DNA from: Blastobasis lacticolella
Taxonomy: Eukaryota > Arthropoda > Insecta > Lepidoptera > Blastobasidae
Assembly (NCBI GenBank): GCA_905147135.1
Contig: LR990056.1
Span: 17,804,001 to 17,868,000 of the forward strand
Direction: 5' to 3'
Length of the DNA stretch: 64,000 nt
The position numbers were made by a program, and so were the translations under genes. Shown in pieces: positions 9,849 through 20,531 of the stretch (positions are counted from its first letter, which is position 1; each line of letters begins with the position of its first letter). The notes beneath the pieces were generated by a model. The model was not told the DNA's origin and did no database searches. It saw only the letters and a program-made list of their open reading frames with translations.

Positions 9849-11405
9849 TCAGCCAAATAACCCACCCCTGACCGCTCCCGGTGCAAAGGTGCCCATCACA
9901 CTCACTGCATTACCGCGTTGAATCGCAATGGCCAACCTCTGCACCAAGAACGACCTGGAGCGGGAGTCACCCGTGATATCTCCGAGCCTACGGCCTATTT
10001 CCCCCACAAAGCTCTTAGCCTCTGCGCTCCAACAGCCCAAGGTCTCCACGGCCACTGGCACAAAGTGGTAGTGCTGCTCCAAGAAAGCGTACTTGATTCT
10101 CTTTTTAGAACTGGCGTCCTCGGCAGCGGCGGATGGAGAGTGAACGGTGCGACTCAGGTGGCTGGCGGCAACAGTGCTGACGCAAGTAGCGTCCCAAATT
10201 AAGCACTTGCCATTCTTCCAGGGCACCAGAGTCAACCCGTCCGGCCTCTTGCCATCGGATCTACTCAGACCCAGAGACTCAAGCACACAAGGGACGTTCG
10301 CCGATATCAGGGCTCTACGGACTATGTCATTCAGGGCATGGTGTCGCGGAAACCTCCCAGTGCAGCGACGACAACTCAGTGCGTGATGGCCATTGGCTTC
10401 CACCATGGAACCGCAGGTGCATACGTGGGGTTCACACACCTTGCAGCCCAGACGGAGAGCCACCGCCACACGCAGAGAGTCGCTGTCGAGTAAGGTGCCC
10501 AGGTGAGGCGAAGGCACTGCCTGTAACCACGCCCCGGATTCTGGTTGTGACACAGCTCGCAGTCTAGCCTTATCGACTCCCGAAGCACTCTCCAACAATT
10601 GCACCTGGATCCGCTTCAGCCCCACATCATCCCACCCCCGCTGGACGTGCGACGCTTCAGGGATCTCAGCGCCCGAGTTGAGGGACCGCCAAGCAGACAC
10701 AGCATCTGACACATACGGTATGCTCACCCCGTCACCATTAGAGTGGAGTAAAACAGTGACTAAGTCCCCCACCGCATGCGCCGACGCCAGAAAAGCCGGC
10801 AGGCCCACATCACGCGCGCACCGCACCCCGAGACCACCACATCGAATAGGCAAAGCCGCCTGTCCCCACTGGGTTCCATTTAGAGAGACATTGAGGATTG
10901 ACTCCACCACCAACTTTAAAGCATCGTCGAAAGAGGAAACTTCCCCGGGACAGAGCCAGGTAGGTGTGGTCCGTAACAAATACGTGACCTTCGGAAGTGC
11001 AAAGCACATGCGTAACAAGATAATCGCCACGTGTGCACTAAGATCTTTAAGACGTTCGTGAGCAGTCAGGAGGAGGCGTTCACGAGCAGAAATGGCCTCA
11101 GGAACTGCACTGAGGAAAATCGGGGATCCTAGAAGATTAAAATCGGAACAAGACAGTTCCTTGAGGCCAGGAAGAAGCCCACTGAAATCAGAAATCTGTC
11201 CACGAGCTTCGGTACCGCAGGGAAAGAACTCGCACTTCGAGGGATTCACCTCCAGACCCAGGTCTCTGAGACGGGGAAGCAGGACCTCTAGATCCTGTAA
11301 AACGACTTCCGGCTTACCCCCGATAATGCCATCGTCGAGATACCACACGTTTAAGGCAGATTTTAGCTCAAGGATCGCTTTGTGAATAGCCAAACTAAAA
11401 ACGAG
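9849..11405 (-). pseudogene. RLE retrotransposon ORF, RT motif C, CCHC and endonuclease
   Basis: The frame resumes with LVFSLAIHKAI and reaches VWYLDDG (motif C, catalytic Asp pair) at about 11340, then GLEVNPSKCEFFP. About 330 residues later comes a C-x-C-x8-H-x4-C knuckle (CTCG...HHALSC), followed by RFPRHHALNDI and a restriction-like nuclease core with GKRPDG and WDATC (PD-x15-D). The C-terminus carries HYHFVPVAVETLG and FLVQRLAIAIQRGNA. Nickase activity is inferred from the family. This part is uninterrupted for more than 500 codons. Confidence 0.7.
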
Positions 11406-12225
11406 GGTCCCCCTGCTGGGCTCCCACCCTTGAAAGAATAAGGTTATCATCAAAGTAAAGATTGGAAGGCAACCTGTAAACCTGATGAAGGAAGGGATAG
11501 AGAGAAGGGATTTTTTCCTTGACCTCACTCAGCAGAACGTCTCTCTCCAAGGTGTTAAACGCGTTGCGAATATCGAGCTTCAGCAAAATACAGCCTTCGT
11601 TTTGCGGGTTCATCACAAACGTTCGCGTGGCGTGGATAGCCGCCTCGCATCCCAAGCGTGTGCCGAAACCCAACTGGTGCGGACATAGGTATCCGGCCAT
11701 ATCCTCTTTGACGGCGCGGCAAGCTAACTTGGCAGTCAGGCGACGAAAGACACTGCCGACAGCGATAGATCTAATGCCGCCATCCTTTTTGGCCAACGCA
11801 AAGAGCGAGGCACCGTAAAGATATGGACAAACCAAAGGGTTCAGCAGACCCATTAGCAAAAAATTTGATAGCCTGGTTAGAGATCCCACAAGGCGCCTTC
11901 CGTTCTCCCCGGCTGAAACAGAGGTCAACTCTTTTAGGTGCCCCGGGCGGATCCCGTCCAAGCCTGCCGAAGAACCTGTATAAAATGAACCAAGGGCCGA
12001 TATCACGTCCCCTACAGTGGCCGACGCTGCCGTATATGCCTTATCCGGCTCAGGCGGGAAACTGAGAGAACGCGAAGGACCTGGGTGTTTAAGTTCCATA
12101 GCCGCCCACGTGTCAGGATCCCGCTGTGCAAAAGAGTCCTCGGACATCAAAAGGCGGACAGCCCCTCTTAAGTCGCCCTCAAAAACTTTCGATTCGATAC
12201 CCTTCTTAACTGAATGAGACCCCGG
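11406..12225 (-). pseudogene. RLE retrotransposon ORF, RT fingers and palm (motifs 1 to B)
   Basis: This segment holds the first half of a reverse transcriptase: SSAGLDGIRPGHLKEL, then AKKDGGIRSIAVGSVFRRL, a PHQLGFGTRLGCEAAIHATR block, LLKLDIRNAFNTLERD (motif A, first catalytic Asp) and VGAQQGDP (motif B). It is open from the homopolymer break near 12226 down to motif B. There the frame changes again, and the LGP-type residues normally following QQGDP are missing, so a small deletion of about 10 bases is likely. That damages a structural motif of the active site. Confidence 0.65.
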
Positions 12226-12704
12226 CCCCCCCCCCTCCCCGTGAGCACCTCACAGTCATGACAGTGCTCTGACGATATAATATTGGCCTTAACCTTTGTC
12301 GTCACGTTCCCAGGCAATTCCCTAGCCGGAACTCTTAACGCTGTATAGGCAAAAGAAAGAAGAGCACTCCACTCCTCCACCCCATTGCTAGCAACACACA
12401 AATCTATAACATCGCAGAGCCTTCCAGCCGCCTGATTTCGGGCACCTTTAGGTATGTGCCGAAGAACTGGTATACCTCTCTTTAAAGAAGCGAGCCCGGC
12501 CAGGGAACCACGGGAAGGCAGCGATGTTGGCGGCACGTGACTTGCCGATGAGGTGCCGCCCGGAGAAGCCTGCAAAACTGCATCTGAACGCAGCACATCC
12601 TTGTGCTTGCGCCCAATATGCACCTTCAGTCCGTGCGCGGAGAAAGTGCGTGAAGACCGCGGGCAGTGGGGGCAAGACAACTGTGTAGGCAATACATTCA
12701 TATC
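12168..12704 (-). pseudogene. RLE retrotransposon ORF, N-terminal segment with C2H2 finger
   Basis: The first good ATG is at 12704. About nine residues later comes a C-x2-C-x14-H-x4-H zinc finger (CPHC...HIGRKH), as found at the N-terminus of several RLE-type non-LTR elements, where such fingers bind target DNA. The segment then runs about 140 residues without a recognised domain. The frame is lost at a 10-base C-run (12226-12235 on plus), after which the reading continues in another frame into the reverse transcriptase. Because the break sits in a homopolymer it may be a sequencing or assembly error. Confidence 0.6.
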
Positions 12705-12719
12705 GGACAATAACAAGAT

Positions 12720-13620
12720 TAGGTACCCTGTACCTATTATTCAAAATTGTTCAAGAGAATATTAAACACTTTTTAAATATAAAAACAAAGGAATACCAAC
12801 AATTCATTCCATTATTACATTAAAATACATTATTGAATTGAAATAAGTGTCAAAAGAAGATAATTAAATAATAACAATACATTATGTAGGTATAAAATTA
12901 AATTAAAACGACCTATTAAAATTATACACAATTGCTTTGTATTAGTATACAAATGTTATCAATGCCATCAATTAAAAAATAACCAAATCTATTGAAAATT
13001 AAATCTACGTTGTGGTGTGATTTGTTCTAAATTGTCCAAATTAAAAGTTTATGACTTGCTCTGCCCTCTCTGGAACCAGCCACATATCACTCGACGCGTT
13101 GAGGCTGCAAATAGTCTTGATCACCGTAGACCATTCGAGAGAGTTATTGACCGATCGATGCAGTGACACACATACGGCAGAGATGGCGCCTCTTTTGCGT
13201 AGAAATTGATTCAACGATTCCGCCGCAATCGGCTGTGCTGTACAACGTAAATTGGCGTGGGAGTACTTCGCAAACTGCATAGATGGCGCTGTACGCATTG
13301 AACATGGGAGTCATTGGGAGTGAGGGAGTGAGATTATAGAAAAACTATGACTCCCCGTACAAATCCCCCCCAACACAGCACAAGCTCGTCACACTCGACA
13401 CTGCAGATTGCTCAGATGGCACTGTCACTTAATTACATTCGGACAACGGCGCCTTGAAATTCTCGATTGGGCTTGATGGTAGGTCCGGGACGGCGATATT
13501 ATGAACGTTAAAAAAAACTGCCGTTCTGGCTGTTAGCGACGGGAAATCTCTTACAGATATGCAGGACAACTTTGGACAATCGGCAATCACAAAAACTTTG
13601 CAAAAAGTACGCACTTTATA
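12720..13620. other. AT-rich spacer, nothing recognised
   Basis: Contains short AGATGGCGC motifs (13183, 13281) of the kind seen in lepidopteran SINEs, but no boundary or tail could be fixed. Confidence 0.35.
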
Positions 13621-13639
13621 TTTTTAAATTATAAAAATA

Positions 13640-14029
13640 CACAAAGGTGGCTTTGGTGCTGTGGGCCACCTACCCTCAGTCAAATTGTTATTAAATTATA
13701 AAATTAATTATGTCAAATTTATTTTGTTACTAAGCTTTACATATATAATTCATTAAGTTACATTATTTATTTCCAATATTTGCAAAGTATTGTTATTAAT
13801 TCTTCTTAAGTTAATTTGTAGTGTCGCTTAAATATTTGCTTATACTCCATACACCCTCTGATGTGTGCTAGTAGTTTGTTATAGATTTTCGGCACCATTA
13901 TTTTAACACTTTTACCACATAGAGTTGTCTAATGGGCTGGTGCAATTAATTGATCACAGCGTCGAGCTCGCGTGCTAAAAGTAAATCTGTTGATGTACCG
14001 CCTTACGAACATTGCACATTCATAGATAT
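13640..14029 (-). pseudogene. CR1/Jockey-like RT C-terminus, downstream half (split by LTR element)
   Basis: The minus strand from 14029 downward reads CAMFVRRYINRFTFSTRARR, then CDQLIAPAH, a stop, and MVPKIYNKLLAHIRG, ending in a stop near 13812. Together with 20532-20719 it forms one reading frame across the insertion point, with the SLYIYE-type motif characteristic of CR1/Jockey-like C-termini lying exactly at the junction. The catalytic RT core is not present, so it was already a fragment when the LTR element landed in it. Confidence 0.6.
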
Positions 14030-14522
14030 TAAAAGATCTGAATCTTAATCTCAGTAAAAGTAGATTTTAATAATCAAACTGGGTCCAAACACCATTTAAA
14101 CTCAACTGATCGTTCACAAACTGTTTATTAGCATTAAAATCTCTATACAATCACTTGTGTAAATACTTGCGTTCTGGTTCACTAATTTAAATCAACTGCC
14201 TAAGTTCCGATGTTCACATACTCTTATACCGACTACAGAACAAAGCACTGCGGTCTCCAATACAGGACGGTGTTATTGCTTTTATATAAACAAGCCCAAT
14301 TCGATTAGTCAAATAAGTACCTTTACGTAGGTGGGCCACTACAGAGCCCGGTATGCAACAATGAGTCTTACATTAGTAAAGTGTTATTGTGAGTTATTGC
14401 TTTTATACAAACATAGCCGAATTCGTTAAGTACGGAGAAACGATATCATGAATGATCGCCTTGTTCTAATAAGTACGCAGCTGGGGTACTACAGATTCCC
14501 GGTATAAACAATGAACCTTACA
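14030..14522 (-). repeat. 3' LTR of the decayed Gypsy-type element
   Basis: Begins TAAAAGATCTG and ends AACCTTACA on plus, so TGTAAGG...TCTTTTA in the element's orientation. Line-by-line comparison with 20039-20531 shows no difference. The LTR contains an internal diverged duplication: a GTTATTGCTTTTATAYAAAC block through to a CTTACA end occurs at 14272-14372 and again at 14393-14522. Confidence 0.85.
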
Positions 14523-14869
14523 TTCGGCCATCCAATTCGAAGTGAGTCCCTTCACTTATGATAATTTCTCAATTCACGTCCAATACGAAAAAATATATAT
14601 ATATAAGTGTTTACATAAGTCAACAATACTACTAACAAAATTAACAGTCGAAACAAAATCACAAATAACAATATATGTGTTAAATATTATATTTAATAGA
14701 TGAAACATCGAAAACAACTACACCAATAGTTAAAGTCTAATATATAAACTTAAATTCTCACTTAGGAGGAGTACAAAACAGTGCTCAGTTAAGTTTAAAC
14801 AAAGAATGAATCCATCTAATTCAATTATAATATCGCGACGCTGCTTTTTTTATTGTTCCAACAATTCGA

Positions 14870-15040
14870 ATTTGACATCGTCCGGCCTCGTGGTAGTCGC
14901 CGCTCCGGGGACAGCGCCGTCTTCCATCGGCCGCTACGGTGATGTCTTCCTTCCTTTGTCACAAAGCAGCGATTGCCAACACCCGCTCCGGGAACAGCGC
15001 CGTCTCCCATCGGCTGCTACGGTGATGTCATCCTAGTGCT
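14870..15040. repeat. Two-copy GC-rich direct repeat inside the LTR element
   Basis: The block around GCTCCGGGGACAGCGCCGTC...CCGCTACGGTGATGTCTTCC recurs as GCTCCGGGAACAGCGCCGTC...CTGCTACGGTGATGTCATCC about 82 bp later. Function unknown. Confidence 0.6.
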
Positions 15041-15120
15041 TGTTCCACCAGGTGCCGCTCGAGTTCAGATAAAATGCTGAAACACACTTTAATAGTCATC
15101 CTAACCGATGCTCAAAGCTA

Positions 15121-15690
15121 TACGATATTATAAATTCATATATCAATTCTGCATGGTCCACCATGATCTACGTACATCTGTGCGATACTGATTGCTCAAT
15201 ATCATTCGCTGTCTGCACTGATCGCTCATGATTTTCCATAGCTCATACTCAAACAATCTGATCAATTCTGCATGGTCCATCATGATCTACGACCATCTGT
15301 GCGATACTGATTGCTCAATATCATTCGCTATCTGCACTGATCGCTCATGATTTTCCATAGCTCATACTCAAACAATCTAATCAATCCTGCATGGTCCATC
15401 ATGATCTACGACCATCTGTGCGATACTGATTGCTCAATATCATTCGCTGTCTGCACTGATCGCTCATGATTTTCCATAGCTCATACTCAAACAATCTAAT
15501 CAATCCTGCATGGTCCATCATGATCTACGACCATCTGTGCGATACTGATTGCTCAATATCATTCACTGTCTGCACTGGTCGCTCATGATTTTCCATAGCT
15601 CATACTCAAATTCTATATGACGATCATCTGTGCGACATCGATTACTCAATGCCATTCGCTTTCTGCACTGATCGCCATACTTACATGCAT
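15121..15690. repeat. 119-bp tandem array in the 3' part of the LTR element
   Basis: Units start at 15151, 15270, 15389 and 15508 (GCATGGTCCAYCATGATCTA), giving an exact 119-bp period with a few substitutions, followed by a shorter degraded unit to about 15690. It lies between the integrase remnant and the 3' LTR, where errantiviruses would carry env; no env-like coding is visible. Confidence 0.85.
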
Positions 15691-15849
15691 TAAACTTAGT
15701 CAAAGTCAACTCAAGTCAAATCAAATCAGTTCGGACATATCGTCATTATCACTACTTTCGCTTGAATAACCTTCAAAATTTAACCAAGGATGAATTTTAT
15801 CAAGTGCTACTACATTCTCATATCTTTTGTTTCCCTTTCTCGATAATAC

Positions 15850-17600
15850 TTTTAAATTACGGTAAGGGCCATGAAACTTCGGAACAAACTTTTCGTTTTC
15901 CCTGCATGATCTTTATCAATAATGGTTCTTTCAACTCGTACTAAGTCGCTTTCTTTACGCAGTAGCTTTTTTTTTTCTCTTTCTATCAAAGTGTTTTTTT
16001 TTTTGTCATATTCTTGTTGTTTCTCTATACGCTCCCATATTTCCGACCTAAGTACGACCATATTGTCACAGTGACCCGTTCTGCAGCTCCCATAATAAGA
16101 TCAGTTAGCAATTTTGAATGCACAAACTTACACCAAATAGTATTTCAGCGGGACTTTTATCGGTAGTTTTGTTTTCAACTGTGTTTAAATTAACTTCACC
16201 TATCACCTTCACTTTTACCAATTAGCATATCATAGCATGGCATTAAAATTATCTTTATCATAAGATTTAGTGCACCGTAGATGGTACGGTTGAATCTTCC
16301 ATCCGCTCTAGGAGTTGCCACTACATTTTAAATATGTTTAATTTTTATTGGTACCTATTTAGTTTTTTTTTCGTCCCTTAATACCTGCGGTATACGATTC
16401 ACTTCGCTTAATTTGAATAGTCGCTATCCAATCATCAACGTTCACGTTAAGTATATCCAAACGCATTGCTTAGCTTCTTCATTAGGATCAGTGACAGGAT
16501 CACGATTGAGCGCATCTACGTGTGCCATACATTCGCCAAGTCGGTACTCTATCTCACAGTCGTACTCATGAAACTGAACCCACCAACGAAAAATACGGAG
16601 AATCAGGCCAAGGTCGTGCGTTAAGCATTACAGTCTGTAACGATGTTTAATTATATACCTATTAAATATACACGAAATCAATTCAGGAACGCTGTTGCGG
16701 CCAATTACTCCAATTCAAACGAGTGAAATTTTTGTTCATTACCTGTTGGTTTTCGACTACAATACGTGACAGGACGTTATAGTCTATCCAGACCCCTTCG
16801 CATCAAAATACCAGCGATTCCGAATTTTGAGGTATCTGTATGAAGTTCGATATTCTATTTAGTTTTATATATGTTTCTTACGGAGATAATTGAAAGCGTT
16901 AAATTGATTATCTCTCCACTTCCATTCAAATTTTAATAAATCCGTAAGTGGTAGTGCAATCAACGAATCTTTTATTTTTATTTTACAAACCTCCGAAAAA
17001 CGAAAATAAACCGAAAGTTCAAGGGAACGCCTGACATCATGCTCGTTTCGTGGTGTAGTAAACTAAAATATCGCTAAAATTGTCTTTTCCCTGGACGTAT
17101 TCCATTACCACTAACGCGAAAACCAAGGAAATCCAATTCTGTGCAAAAGAAATGGCATTTGCTAATTTTTAAAGTTAACATCACTTCATTGAGCAACTTC
17201 AATACTTCATCCAAACGCACCATCCTTCATTAAATGGCTGCTCAGGAATCAAATATTTACGTCTTGATAATATTGGTAAACCCTAATTCCTTTAAATTAT
17301 ATGAAGAGCACGACTCATACTGTTTTTAGTAAATCTTTTAAACTTGTAATCTCATGTTCCTGTAGTTGTTTACCTTAGTTTAAAGATTCCTGTGTTTATA
17401 ATAAAATTCTAATATATTAACGTTTAAAAGACGATCCGCGCGTAAGGCGCGCGTGACTAATGAATATGTATTTAATGGTATAATATTACTACTCAAGTTC
17501 TGAACAAGCAATTCACTGAATCCATCTTTTAAATCTAAAGTAATATAATAGTCATGATTTCTCAGTCCACGTAGAAATACTCTAACGTAAATTGTACTTG
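15850..17600 (-). pseudogene. Pol remnant (RT, RNase H, integrase C-terminus) of decayed LTR element
   Basis: Recognisable islands in element order: an RT motif A region (YYITLDLKDGFSE, about 17515-17560), a later RT block with RLDEVLKLLNEVMLTLKISK then FLGFRVSGNG (about 17085-17225), the RNase H end with RWWVQFHEYDCEIEY and MAHVDALNRDP (about 16480-16600), and an integrase C-terminal stretch with SEIWERIEKQQEYDKK and SDLVRVERTI (about 15870-16050). Stops and frame changes separate all of them, and the protease and integrase catalytic regions were not found intact. This is typical Gypsy-superfamily domain order, on the minus strand. Confidence 0.65.
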
Positions 17601-18094
17601 AATAGTCTTCATCGCAGTTAACGAATATTGGGTTATAGTGACGTCGCCATGTAATTTCAACATTTTCATATCAGAGTTCCTAATGAAGATTAACGAGTCA
17701 GTTGTTTTTGTTATTATAATCCTATTTCGTTTTTCAGTAGAGTTATGGCCAATAAGGATTTTTTTTTATATCCTCGACAACATAAAAATCATGTCTGTGA
17801 TGTGTTGCATTTAGATTTTTGCTCTTACAGATCCTACAGGCATAATCAAAATAAAAACCTATACAGCAGCATAACCAAGAAATACCTAGTCTATTGGCTT
17901 CGCTACGCCGCATTAAGGTGTACTCTGGCTACAGTACAGTCAGGTCTACGTAGCCTTCCAGATCGTTACCGTTTAGTTGTAAACGTATCAAGTACTTATT
18001 ATCATTTACTTTTCGTTTTCAAGACGCATCACGGATTTCTACTGTGGGTTGTCACCCTTTTTATCCTACTGATTTGGTAATTTTTGGAAATTAA

Positions 18095-18365
18095 TCGATT
18101 CATGCGGCCGTGTGGTGTCCGGCAGAGTAGAATAGCACCAACCTCTTACACTCGTGGGTGTCGTACAAGGCGACTAATGTTTTCGAGGCAAAAGATCTAA
18201 GCGCCTCCGTAGACTGGAAAATGGGCAGCAGCATTTTCCATTGTTATATTATAACACTGCGATCTCCAACCCGCCTGCCAAGCGTGGAGATTATGGCAAT
18301 AACCTCCCTTTTTGTGGGAGAGGCCCTACGTCCTGCAGTGGACTGTTATGGGCTGTGATGATGAA
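18095..18365 (+). mobile_element. SINE/RTE-like short element inserted in the gag-pol junction
   Basis: A 270-bp unit starting GCCGTGTGGTGTCCGGCAGA, passing CGTACAAGGCGACTAATGTT, and ending with GGAGAGGCCCTACGTCCTGC then CAGTGGACTGTTATGGGC and a GATGATGA tail. A second copy is at 39925-40145 and a fragment at 4604-4692. The tail with GATGAT repeats is typical of lepidopteran RTE-derived 3' ends. It lies in opposite orientation to the host LTR element, just downstream of the gag zinc knuckle. Confidence 0.65.
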
Positions 18366-18419
18366 TCGATTCATGATCACTATTACATGTAGTACATTTT
18401 ATTATATTTTTGAACACTT

Positions 18420-19972
18420 GAAACTAAAATGCCCCGGCTCATTGCAATTATAGCAAGCAACATTCGAATTTCGACGAGAATTAAACGGTTTCGTGTCACT
18501 AGTAGATGTCTGTTTCACACTCGAATTATTCAAATATAAATTTGATCGCTTTTGTAAATTAATTCTAAATCTATTCGATTCACGAGGCAGTTATTTTATT
18601 CACTGAAAATATTTTAATACTTCCTCAGCTTCCTGACATTTTACAGCCTTGGCACCTAACCGTAACGAACGATCTTCGATTCTTTCTGCTTTCTTATCAC
18701 TAAAGTTACATCTGTGCAAAAAAATTTGTTTTTTTCGTTATAATATAGTTATACTGATACGGTAAACTTCACACGTCTTGTTAACATTTCTGCTAACAAT
18801 TATGTATAATCATCGAGGACTCGATTAACTTATTCTTCCAATCAGGCCACGTATACGAAATGGATGGTAAGGCTTGGTACCAAGTTTTCGCGACGCCTAC
18901 TAATTTTGACAAAGCATAATGAATTATCTGATTATCGACTCACCTATATAACTTAGCGCATTAATTTACCGTATGACATTGCCTAAAGTGGGGAATTTAT
19001 TACCCTCAGAATTATTAGATAAAGGGCGTTTAGTATCGCAGATAGTAGCACTTGTATATCACCACCCTTAAGTTCATTATTATTACATACGTACGTAGGT
19101 CGTGTCACTAACTCGTCACCTTTCCTGTCCGTCGGTTACCTGCACCAACTTCCAAGACTGGACGTATTATTCGCTCGCGGCTACTGCACCGGCTCCTCGT
19201 CTGTCTCCCATTGCAATCAGCTCGCTCGTGCCTGCCGCGCCGCCTGCTCCTCGTCTGTCTCCCATTGCAGCCAGCGCGCTCGTGCTCGTCGCGCCTGCTC
19301 CTCGTCTGTCTCCCATTGCAGCCAGCGCGCTCGTGCTCGTCGCGCCTGCTCCTCGCCTGTCTCCCATTGCAGCCAGCGCGCTCGTGCTCGTCGCGCCTGC
19401 TCCTCGTCTGTCTCCCATTGCAGCCAGCGCGCTCGTGCTCGTCGCGCCTGCTCCTCGTCTGTCTCCCATTGCAGCCAACGCGCTCGTGCTCGTCGCGCCT
19501 GCGCCTCGTCTGTCTCCCATTGCAGCCAGCGCGCTCGTGCTCGTCGCGCCTGCTCCTCGTCTGTCTCCCGCTGCAATCACCGCACTCGCCCTCGCCGCGC
19601 CTACTCGTTGCCTGCCTTCCACCTGGAAAAAAACTACGGATAACACGCTCACGGCTGCTGCATTCGCTCCTAGCCTGCCGCCCACCCGGACTGCGGACAA
19701 CGCGCTCACGGGCGCACGGGCGCTGTGTCGGCTCCTGGTCTGCCTCGGATTCGGGCCGCGGCTGGCTCGCTCGACGTGACGACGCCTCTGGCTCGGCTCT
19801 GTTGTTCGCTTACGTCGCTTCACTTCCTTCTTCTTAGAGCGATTTCTTCGCGGTGATGGCGACCATCTGTTCCATACCTCCGCCGCTTGTACTCAGATCG
19901 ACGCGGTATCGACCTGCTTCTAGTACGATGCCTTTCTTGATCCGTACGTTTTCTTTTGTTTTCGGTATCCAT
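18420..19972 (-). pseudogene. Gag remnant of decayed LTR element
   Basis: A 50-codon arginine-rich frame starts at an ATG at 19972 and stops at 19820; the Arg/Ser-rich character continues in another frame through the 51-bp array. Capsid remnant: GVAKTWYQALPSISYTWPDW at about 18812-18915. A nucleocapsid knuckle CYNCNEPGHFSFKC (C-x2-C-x4-H-x4-C) lies at about 18420-18462. The order leader, capsid, knuckle is that of Gypsy Gag. Several stops lie between these islands, so no full Gag can be made. The family of the arginine-rich leader is not recognised. Confidence 0.6.
19190..19612. repeat. 51-bp GC-rich tandem array in the gag leader
   Basis: About eight units of 51 bp (GCTCCTCGTCTGTCTCCCAT...GCGCTCGTGCTCGTCGCGCCT on plus). 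Because 51 is divisible by three, several frames stay open on both strands. In one minus frame the flanking, non-tandem sequence repeats the same theme (PGGRQARS, PGGRQATS, SGRQTRSRRDEHE, and CSSRERVIR/CSSRERIIR on both sides), which points to that frame as the ancestral coding one. Confidence 0.8.
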
Positions 19973-20038
19973 TAGAAGTCAAATATTTTCCAATAACGTG
20001 GGCGTTTAAACAGTGGTTTAACTATCCCACTTCTGAGA

Positions 20039-20531
20039 TAAAAGATCTGAATCTTAATCTCAGTAAAAGTAGATTTTAATAATCAAACTGGGTCCAAACA
20101 CCATTTAAACTCAACTGATCGTTCACAAACTGTTTATTAGCATTAAAATCTCTATACAATCACTTGTGTAAATACTTGCGTTCTGGTTCACTAATTTAAA
20201 TCAACTGCCTAAGTTCCGATGTTCACATACTCTTATACCGACTACAGAACAAAGCACTGCGGTCTCCAATACAGGACGGTGTTATTGCTTTTATATAAAC
20301 AAGCCCAATTCGATTAGTCAAATAAGTACCTTTACGTAGGTGGGCCACTACAGAGCCCGGTATGCAACAATGAGTCTTACATTAGTAAAGTGTTATTGTG
20401 AGTTATTGCTTTTATACAAACATAGCCGAATTCGTTAAGTACGGAGAAACGATATCATGAATGATCGCCTTGTTCTAATAAGTACGCAGCTGGGGTACTA
20501 CAGATTCCCGGTATAAACAATGAACCTTACA
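20039..20531 (-). repeat. 5' LTR of the decayed Gypsy-type element
   Basis: Identical to 14030-14522. Next to its inner edge the element reads TCTCAGAAGTGGGATAGTTA on the minus strand; no tRNA primer-binding match was recognised. Confidence 0.85.

Larger units (their letters stand above)
9775..12716 (-). mobile_element. Nearly full-length RLE-type non-LTR retrotransposon
   Basis: A single protein-coding region runs on the minus strand in three frame segments: C2H2 finger, reverse transcriptase, then CCHC and restriction-like endonuclease. The 3' untranslated part after 9849 has a TATATATATATA run and a TTAGTATTAAGATTTGACAT stretch that is shared with the 5'-truncated copy at 23193-23480. No target duplication was found and the 5' end is not defined; the CCHC-RLE architecture is what separates it from APE-type non-LTR elements. 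Its clade is uncertain: the RT carries YLDD rather than the FADD usual in APE-type and R2-type elements. Confidence 0.65.
14030..20531 (-). mobile_element. Gypsy-type LTR retrotransposon, decayed interior, identical LTRs
   Basis: Two 493-bp direct repeats bound the element, and an ATAT target duplication flanks it (14026-14029 and 20532-20535). Gag and pol remnants all read on the minus strand, so the 5' LTR is the right-hand one. The order is arginine-rich gag leader with a 51-bp array, capsid remnant, CCHC knuckle, an inserted SINE-like unit, RT, RNase H, integrase C-terminus and a 119-bp array. Interior frames are full of stops, yet the LTRs match at every base I compared. It cannot be autonomous. 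Confidence 0.8.

Noticed and set aside
15121..15690. CRISPR-like array
   Set aside because: The 119-bp units are contiguous, with no unique spacers between repeats, and lie inside an LTR element of a eukaryote.
19102..19837. Plus-strand open frames of 208-225 codons (APRLSPIAAS-type repeats)
   Set aside because: They arise because the 51-bp array has no stops in several frames; the gag context and flanking motifs favour a minus frame.
20010..20038. Primer-binding site of the 14-20 kb LTR element
   Set aside because: The sequence next to the 5' LTR does not start with TGG and matches no tRNA end that I can recognise.
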